This document shows, piece after piece, positions 5,618-6,084 of a stretch of DNA of 6,084 nt. The position numbers and the translations under genes were made by a program. How positions within the stretch are numbered: the first letter of the stretch is position 1; every line of letters starts with the position of its first letter. Source of the stretch: Proteobacteria bacterium UBA5122 (GTDB lineage: Bacteria > Pseudomonadota > Gammaproteobacteria > Tenderiales > Tenderiaceae); assembly GCA_002415485.1 (NCBI GenBank), contig DHYU01000065.1, positions 189 through 6,272 of the forward strand, written 5' to 3'. The notes beneath the pieces were generated by a model that worked only from the letters and a program-made list of their open reading frames with translations, was not told the DNA's origin and did not search any database.

Positions 5618-6084
5618 TAATCTTTGATAACGACCTGTTCGCCATCACCCGCTGGCTGGATGCGACCGATGACGCTGACCTCTTCGCCCGCAGCGCGCAG
5701 GATATCGAGCGCCTTGTCGGCATCTTCGGCTGCCACAACGACCGCCATGCCAATACCGCAGTTAAAGGTGCGATACATCTCGCGGGGGCTGACATTGCCC
5801 TTTTGCTGCAGCCAATTGAAGATGGCCGGGCGTTGCCAGCTATTGCCATCGATGATGGCCTGGGTGTCTTCCGGCATCACACGCGGCAGATTTTCCAGCA
5901 GACCGCCGCCGGTGATGTGGGCCAGCGCGTGTACGTCTACCTGTTCGAATAGCTGCAACAGCGGTTTGACGTAGATGCGGGTTGGTGCCAGCAGGGCTTC
6001 GCCGAGTGTGCTGTCACCGAAGGCGTCTGTCAGCTTGGCGCCGCTGACGGCGATGATCTTGCGCACCAGCGAGTAGCCGTTGGA
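5617..6084 (-). CDS. purM: Phosphoribosylformylglycinamidine cyclo-ligase (AIR synthetase), C-terminal 155 residues (partial, enters from right edge)
   Basis: AIR synthetase closes the imidazole ring of formylglycinamidine ribonucleotide using ATP, giving aminoimidazole ribonucleotide (fifth step of purine synthesis), in the cytosol as a homodimer. Only the C-terminal domain is in the window. The frame is open through the right edge and begins SNGYSLVRKI, followed by LLAPTRIYVKPLL, HALAHITGGGLLENLPRV, WQRPAIFNWLQ and MYRTFNCGIGM, and it ends GEQVVIKD before TAA. All are close to E. coli PurM over its last about 155 residues. A GTG at 6066 is internal and is not the start. The gene precedes purN with a one-base TAATG overlap, the usual purM-purN arrangement. 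No lesion is seen. Confidence 0.98.
   Translation of the reverse strand, partial: SNGYSLVRKIIAVSGAKLTDAFGDSTLGEALLAPTRIYVKPLLQLFEQVDVHALAHITGGGLLENLPRVMPEDTQAIIDGNSWQRPAIFNWLQQKGNVSPREMYRTFNCGIGMAVVVAAEDADKALDILRAAGEEVSVIGRIQPAGDGEQVVIKD

Noticed and set aside
5189..5952. Plus-strand frames (5189-5599, 5596-5952) antisense to purN and purM
   Set aside because: Both real genes are unambiguous on the minus strand; these frames are their complements.

Overview
The window looks like chromosomal, moderately GC-rich DNA from a gammaproteobacterium. The predicted MetG follows the Escherichia coli enzyme closely. The dCTP deaminase follows the Pseudomonas-type form almost residue for residue. The Mrp protein is of the kind I associate with purple sulfur bacteria and related Chromatiales. 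The gene orders (metG divergent from mrp, mrp next to dcd, purM-purN followed by a DUF3108 gene) are familiar gammaproteobacterial arrangements. The genus cannot be fixed from the sequence alone.

Layout from left to right. Positions 1-897, minus strand, hold the first 299 codons of metG (methionyl-tRNA synthetase), which runs off the left edge. Its promoter-like elements are at 933-963. Positions 982-1971, minus strand, encode a 329-residue exported protein that I do not recognise. It sits between metG and mrp, which are direct divergent neighbours in E. coli. Positions 1972-2203 form a divergent regulatory region with a strong 12-bp inverted repeat at 1999-2026 and candidate promoters in both directions. 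Positions 2204-3286, plus strand, hold mrp/apbC (P-loop iron-sulfur carrier). Positions 3374-3937, plus strand, hold dcd (dCTP deaminase) with its own candidate promoter, followed by a clear rho-independent terminator at 3964-3997. Positions 3998-4214 hold no convincing intact gene, but a short minus-strand frame (4009-4161) reads like the tail of a membrane protein. Positions 4215-6084, minus strand, hold a tightly packed purine operon read right to left: the 3' end of purM, then purN (1-nt overlap), then a DUF3108 periplasmic protein (4-nt overlap).

Most of the window is core metabolism: tRNA charging, Fe-S cluster delivery, dUTP supply for dTTP synthesis, and the second formyl-transfer and AIR-forming steps of purine synthesis. 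I see no phage genes, transposase, CRISPR array or RNA gene. The accessory-looking parts are the unrecognised exported protein with its hairpin leader, and the short gene-remnant-like stretch between the dcd terminator and the purine operon.
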